DNA of 64,000 bases from Microbotryomycetes sp. JL201 (lineage: Eukaryota; Basidiomycota; Microbotryomycetes): positions 124,001 through 188,000 of the forward strand of contig JAQYUZ010000016.1 of the NCBI GenBank assembly GCA_033819885.1, given 5' to 3'. A model generated the notes under the pieces. The model did no database searches, was not told the DNA's origin, and saw nothing but the letters and a program-made list of their open reading frames with translations. Each line of letters starts with the position of its first letter. Position 1 is the first letter of the stretch. Shown piece by piece: positions 58,456 to 64,000 of the stretch. Position numbers and translations under genes: made by a program.

Positions 58456-61400
58456 ATGTCGTCTGTGAGTTGTGATCTGGACTGATCTATGCTCGACCGC
58501 GTACACCATCAGTGAATGACGCACGCGTGTTGGCCCCTCTCCCCCACATGACGAGGCGTGGTCCGTTGACTGACTAGCCCGTTCGACCAGACATACCCTT
58601 ATCAAGCTGTGGCGACGCTTAAATACAAGTCTCCTCCTGGGTCCGGCTCGAGTGTTCAATTTGCCAAGGGCGAGCGCGTCACCGTCACCGGCCAGGCCGA
58701 TGACGAGGGGGACTGGCTTCAAGGCACGACGTTGGACGGTACACAGGGCGTCTTTCCTAGCTCGTTCGTTCAAAAGGTCGACGGTGATGACGAGAATGAC
58801 GGCGAAGAACGCGGGGCACCCACCCGAGACAGTGACACCCTCACCGAGGCGGCAGCGACAACTGCGAAAGGCTCAAGTGCCGCTGTCGACATGACATCGC
58901 AAACCAACGCCGCGGAGCAAGACGTCTCACCAGAACCTGCCGCTTCGAAGCCAGCTGGAGATGGAGCAGGGCCGGCACTAGGTTCTGCCACCGCTCGTCC
59001 AAATTCGCCACCAGAGGCACCAAAGAAACCATCATCATTACGGGACAGGATCGCAGCTTTCAATGCAGCCGGAGCCCAGCCTCCACCTCCCGTTCCTCGA
59101 GCAACCAAACCGTTCGTGTTCAAGAAGCCAGTCACCACAGAAACAGCCTCCTCGACGTCACCTCCATCTGCACAACCGACGACCATTTCGCCGCCACCGT
59201 TCGCTCACACTTCTGCGACATCTCCTACATCTGCTGCGGTCGATGAAAAGGCCTCGACCACGAACAAAGCATTCAGTGCCGAAGACGCGCGAGAAAGTAT
59301 CGGCAAAGGAGGCAGTTTGAAAGATCGAATTGCGGCTCTGCAGGGAATGACGCTGGATACTCCTTCTGCACCCGGTCGAGCGCCGAAACCATGGAAGAAA
59401 AAGTCTATTGAAGTCGAAGGAGAACAAGAGCAATCTGCGGCAGGGACGGCGGAAACGGCCTTGGAGACAGAGGTGCCGGTGGACGAAGCTGATGGACAGG
59501 TCAAGGACGAGCGACCAGACGAGTGTGAGACAACGGCACAGAGCGAAAGTGCCCACGTTCCTGGCTTCGAACCTGCAGAAGAAGAGGAACAAAGCAAGAC
59601 GACGGACGACGCGGTAGAACAAGCACGCAAGCCTGAACCCTTTGTTGCTCAACCTTTGGAAGACAACGATAACATGGACGGTACGGCGCCTTCGCCGTGT
59701 GATACAAATTTTGAAGAACCGGCTCGACAGGAGACGGCGGAGAGCAGTCACGAAGCGGACGAGGGCGAGCAAGATGAAAAGGACAAAAGGGCGGCAATCG
59801 CAGCTAGAATGGCGGGTCTGGGTGGTCAACGCGTAGGGATGGCGATGCCTGCTCTGCCGAAAAGAGCAGGTCCGCCCCGTCGCAAGCCTGCTGCAGCGGC
59901 TGGCCCGGAACCTGTGGAAACGCCCAAAACATCAGCTGACGCATTGCCGACGACTGCACTGGCTACGCAGGAGTGTGTTCATGAAAGGAGTCTATTCTGT
60001 GGGACAAGTTGAGCTGATTAATGGTATTGTCTCGTTCAGACCTGAAGAGAGCGCGAAAATGGGGTCAATCAAATCTGACGCTGGCGTAGCGGCAGGTGCT
60101 TCCGCAGGCGTTGCTACCGGGGCAGGCTTGCTCGCCGCTACGAAAGAAAATGCAGATCACGAAGCCAAAGGGGCCGATGAAGACGATTTTGACACGCCAG
60201 CTCTTCCCAAGCCGTCACCGCCTCCAGCAACAGTTCCCGCACCATCGAGCTCTGCCGACCAGGACGGATCGAACGAGCACGAGCTTGAGCCAGTAGAACC
60301 CGCCGAGCCAGAGTTGGCAGACGACGAGGCTGATTCTGGCGGCGAGCCGACATCCGAACAAGTCGCGGGCGTGCCACCGCCACTTCCAGTCGGACGCCCA
60401 CCGATGCCCCCGCCAATGACATCCGATGTAGACGAGGTAGTCGATGACCGGGCCTCCCACCAGCCACTGTTGACTACGACGCACGAGATCGATTCCGGCG
60501 TGACAGAGACTTCACCGCCTCCAATCTCGCCGCTCGCTCCAGGTCGCCCTCCGATCCCTGTAGTCCCCGCTTCATTTGACTCGCCTCAGCATGAGACGGA
60601 ACAAGACCCAATGGCGTCGACTTTGCAGCGAGATGTAGCTGTAGCACCCGGAGTCTCGGGCGAAGAGTCGACAGCAATAGACGGACCCTCGTCACCAGTT
60701 CCTACCAGAGCGCCTCCACCACCTGTAGGTCGACCTGCTATTCCAGCCATTCCCGCGACGTTCGCCACGACGACGGTGTCCGATGAGTCTGATGACAGAC
60801 GACCGATCGATATTCCACGAGGAGAACCTGCAGTTTTGGAGAATACTGTCGAAGATGATGTTGCACAAGCAGAGATTGCTGCAGATGATGGGGAAGAGTC
60901 TGGACAACAAGCCGACGTTGAAGACGAAACTGCTGGAGCAACTCCTCCACCTCCACCACCCGGTCGACCTGTTCCGCCACCGTCTGCTGACGGGGCCATC
61001 GTCGGTCAGCCGTCGACTTTGGAAGAATCTCGACCTGCTGAAAGTACACGCCCAGAAGAGGACGGCGAAGCAGAAGAAGAGGAGGAGGAAGATCCAGAGC
61101 TTGCTCGTAGGCGAGCGATTGCCGCTCGAATGGCGAAACTTGGCGGTATGAATATGCGCATGGGGCCGATGATTCCGCCTATTGGCGGTATCAGGAAACC
61201 GCCTGCTAGCGCGGTCAAGAAGCAGAAGGAGGAAGATGAACAAGGATCGCCAGACTTCGGCGAAACCGCCGATCGTGAGACGACTGGTCGGGGTGAGCCG
61301 CTAGTCTCGTTCTCGTGCTTGAAGCACGTCACCCTGCACTAACTGACGTGACACTTGATGCCCAGGTGCAGAAGACTCGGACGCGCCGCCTGCTCCGCGA

Positions 61401-62742
61401 AGGATTCCAGGCTTCCCCGCAGGGGGATTTGCGTTACCTGGCATCGCACCAATTCGCCCTCCCCCTTCAGCTGCAGCCGAGGAAGATGATGCAGAAGCTC
61501 AGGAAGAGTCGGTCCGAGCCGACCAGGAGGAGGAAAAGCTGACTGCGCAGCCGCAGCCGCCACCACTGCCGACTGGTAGGCCATCAGTTCCGACGCTAGC
61601 TACGCCGAACGATGACCAAACTGCTGAGCCCGAGCCCATGGACCGAGAAGATGGACCGTCAACATCGTCGCCGCCACCTTTGCCTGTCGCACGACCGCCA
61701 GTTATCGCATCCAAGAACGTGGCCGAGCCCGAGCAGCTCGAGACGGCAGACGATGAAGATGAGCAAGAATCTGCGCAAGAATCTGCGCCTCAGCCGCCGC
61801 CTCGTCCTGCTGGTGGTCTGCCTCCGCCGCCACCAGCATCTGGTCCCCCTCCCGTGCCTACCGAAGCACGAGAAACGGTCCCCACGTCACCCGTCTCCAA
61901 AAGCAGTGGCGTAGGATTTGGGTTATTTAAGCCCAAGTCACGTCAAGGCAGCGTGCCGTCAATCGAGCCCGTGACCAGTCGTACAAGCATCGATGCGCCT
62001 TCGAGATCGTCCTTCGAGGGCGGTGAAGTGTACAGATCGAATTCTGTGCATTCATCTGGCGCAAAGCCGTTGCCTGCGGTCGATGAGTCGGCCAACATTA
62101 CTGTAGCTGCTCCGCCACCATCGTCAAATCTTGATCCGGCGCAGTTGGTTCAGTTTTCGACAACGTTGGGAGCCCAAGTATTTGCTGCCGCTCACACAAG
62201 GTTGAATGATAAGGGAGCCAAAGAATCTCGTGGCGGTCAAGGGTTGTTGGAGTTTTGCTTGGCGAGGGCGACGAATCCTCGTATGCCAAACGAATTTGTT
62301 TACGGAGAGACTGTGTTGCACGTCGAAGGTGGCAAAGGTAACAGTGGCAAAAGTGGAGGGTCGACAGAGATTGATGAACCGCGAGCCGGAGACGGTGAGT
62401 GGCTCGGAGACGGTGCCGTTCCATGAGCGCTAACATTTCTTTTTCTTTCTGTTTTCGGTCCGTTTGTTGCTTGCCTGCTTGTTGCGGCTTTCCTTTATCG
62501 TGTTTTCAACAGTCGTCGTATTCCACGATACAAAGTTCAAGCATAATTTGACGACGAGCCGGGTCGGTTCTGCTCAATCACCGTTCGCGGCTGTAGTTGC
62601 GAGTTGGGACTCGAAGAAGCGCAAGCTCAAGACGATCGAGGTCAACGTCAAGGACAACCAAGTGGAGGAAGGTTCGCACAGGCTCGAGGATTTGAAACAG
62701 GGTCATGTCATCGTGTACCGCGTCGTGCCGAACCCTGTCTGA
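58456..62742 (+). CDS. BBC1: Bbc1/Mti1-like SH3 protein of actin patches
   Basis: Adaptor at endocytic actin patches that binds type I myosin and restrains Arp2/3 activation. Exons: 58456-58464, 58591-59972, 60040-61292, 61366-62394, 62513-62742; 1300 residues. The first coding exon is just Met-Ser-Ser, after which an SH3 domain begins at once (TYPYQAVATLKYKSPP, GDWLQGTTLDGTQGVFPSSF). A long acidic, proline-rich middle carries many PPPPVxRP-type segments. The conserved Bbc1 C-terminal domain runs from LDPAQLVQFSTTLGAQVFAA through LLEFCLARATNPRMPNEFVY to VEEGSHRLEDLKQGHVIVYR. Internal repeats: SLRDRIAAF/SLKDRIAAL and AIAARMAGLGG/AIAARMAKLGG. Confidence 0.92.
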
Positions 62743-63319
62743 TGCCCGGGAGGTTTAATTTTCGTTTCGGCATCCGTGTCTCTGTAATGAATGTCTTTCA
62801 GAACAATGGATTATCCTCAATATGAGCGAATGATTATTGGGTGAGGGATATTCCTCCGCTTGTTGCGGCTGTCGTGTCGCTCGCGCCTGCTCGCTCTTGC
62901 AAGTTTTCAAGGGGGGCCAGACTTGGTTAGTGCCTGCGTGTGGACGCCCAGGGATCGACCGACCCAGCGAGCATCAAAATTACCATTTAGCAGTGTCAAT
63001 AGGATGGAAAAGTAATCAAGTGAATTGTTGTGCTCTGGTCTTGCGACGACGAGCGTCCGATCGTTGTGGCAACCGGCGAGTTGGCGCTCGAGATCACGAG
63101 ATAGTCGTCTCCTTTCGCCGCGCACACTCCAGAGACTGTCGCACGACGCACAAACCCTGGTCATCAGGTGAGCTGGCGGTTACATGGCATATGTGTGATT
63201 GGATCGCTGACTAGCACGCGATAGTACATTGCATGGCCGTCGATTAAAGTCGGTTGCAACGGCAGGCGTCATTCGTGCGACCACACCGATTATACAAACG
63301 CACGTGCGCTCACGAGGCA
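62743..63319. other. Intergenic region downstream of BBC1
   Basis: About 580 bp with no supported gene; the open frame at 62837-63214 has no recognisable content. It presumably holds the promoter of the next gene. Confidence 0.55.
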
Positions 63320-64000
63320 ATGCCACCGCACCACCGGGCGTTTACCAACTCTGTCGAAGAGCGGCGCAAAGCTCAAGGCGGCGTCGTGACTCGACGGGCG
63401 CACCTTGACGCTCAGGCGGCGATCAGTGGCACAAGACGCGGGGTCGAGACCGTTGACCCCAGTACGCAACAGCAAGCGCACGCGACGACGTCTGCAGGCG
63501 ACTCGGTCGACCCAACAACCGGCTCGACACCCGCGCCAACGCGCAAGCGCTGTCCGCGGTCGAGTACAGACGCGAGCGCCGAGGCACAGGCCGCGATGGA
63601 CGAGCGCCCACACGCTCCACGGCGATCGGCACGCCTCTCGAGACCAACGGGCTCGCCATCGACAAGCTCTCCACATAAAACACATCTGTCGCCGCATTCA
63701 GACTCAGCCTCGGCTTCGTCCGCGGACCAGGCACCGCTTCCCGCGCGCAGCTCGGCCGAGGCGAGCTCTCCGACATCGGAGCCTCACGCTGCGCAACAAC
63801 CTCTACGGCGACGATCGCCAAAACTCGATCAGAACGCGCCACACCCTCTCGCAGCAGACTCGACCTCTGCTGCCTCTGCCGTCGCCGTAGCCGCAACCTC
63901 GGACAGGCAGTCGCCACTCGCACCAGTCGCTTCTGCCGAGCAACCGACGATGCACATGGCGACATCGCCACGGCCTCCTCAGTTGCAACGACGCCTGTCA
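63320..64000 (+). CDS. 5' part of an unrecognised low-complexity protein gene (runs off the window)
   Basis: From ATG 63320 the frame is open without a stop to the last base, 227 codons. It starts MPPHHRAFTNSVEERRKAQG. The composition is Ser/Ala/Pro/Arg/Gln-rich with short basic motifs such as RRSARLSRP and LRRRSPKL, and no hydrophobic segment, so it looks like the disordered N-terminal tail of a nuclear or regulatory protein. I do not recognise a family. Overlapping frames on both strands are also open because the DNA is GC-rich. This frame is preferred for its ATG, full openness and protein-like repetition of SP and RR motifs. Confidence 0.55.
   Translation, partial: MPPHHRAFTNSVEERRKAQGGVVTRRAHLDAQAAISGTRRGVETVDPSTQQQAHATTSAGDSVDPTTGSTPAPTRKRCPRSSTDASAEAQAAMDERPHAPRRSARLSRPTGSPSTSSPHKTHLSPHSDSASASSADQAPLPARSSAEASSPTSEPHAAQQPLRRRSPKLDQNAPHPLAADSTSAASAVAVAATSDRQSPLAPVASAEQPTMHMATSPRPPQLQRRLS

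Noticed and set aside
1-64000. Mobile elements, virus copies, CRISPR or toxin modules
   Set aside because: No transposase, integrase, reverse transcriptase, long terminal or inverted repeat pair, or repeat-spacer array was seen. Nearly all sequence is accounted for by host genes and short spacers.

Overview
The window is nuclear DNA from a fungus, most likely a basidiomycete. Genes are closely packed on both strands and carry many short introns, about 112 in my models and mostly 50-80 nt. Branch-site-like CTGAC or CTAAC sequences often precede the acceptor. Gene content is also fungal: Tra1, Zn2Cys6 factor, ERMES subunit Mdm34, cobalamin-independent methionine synthase, Bfr1, Msb2 mucin, Bbc1. 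I cannot name the species; intron density and gene types are compatible with Pucciniomycotina. I see no transposon, virus copy, CRISPR array, rRNA or convincing tRNA.

Layout. 1-8218 (+): 3' two thirds of TRA1. 8697-12777 (+): Zn2Cys6 transcription factor. 13025-14996 (-): citramalyl-CoA lyase-like (CLYBL/CitE) protein. 15095-17991 (-): MDM34. 19373-21985 (+): MET6, with an intron in its 5' leader. 22495-27068 (+): GH63-like protein of the yeast YMR196W type. 27561-29737 (-): BFR1. 30119-35842 (+): DNMT1-type cytosine-5 DNA methyltransferase with RFTS, two BAH domains and an intact catalytic domain. 36041-37126 (+): G-patch protein. 37181-41033 (-): RPAP1. 41310-43097 (+): ACR3 arsenite transporter. 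43606-44881 (-): F-box/LRR protein. 45394-46950 (+): pirin. 47313-48152 (+): HIT hydrolase. 48255-49289 (-): holocytochrome c synthase. 49499-51583 (+): Aurora kinase. 51882-52973 (+): ZNF511-like zinc-finger protein. 54329-57978 (+): Msb2-like signalling mucin. 58456-62742 (+): Bbc1-like SH3 protein. 63320-64000 (+): start of an unrecognised gene.

Every multi-exon model was rebuilt from splice signals plus expected family sequence, and each spliced coding length is a multiple of three. The genes are ordinary housekeeping and signalling functions with no evident shared pathway: transcription (Tra1, RPAP1), mitochondria (Mdm34, Cyc3, CLYBL), one-carbon/methionine metabolism, cell polarity and stress signalling (Msb2, Bbc1), mitosis (Aurora) and DNA methylation.

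The most unusual feature is splicing. About 10 of 112 introns begin with GC (GCAAGT, GCGAGT, GCTAGT) instead of GT, far above the roughly 1% usually quoted for fungi. There is also a set of very small internal exons (10, 14, 15, 16, 17 and 18 nt), one of which carries the catalytic HxHxH motif of the HIT protein.
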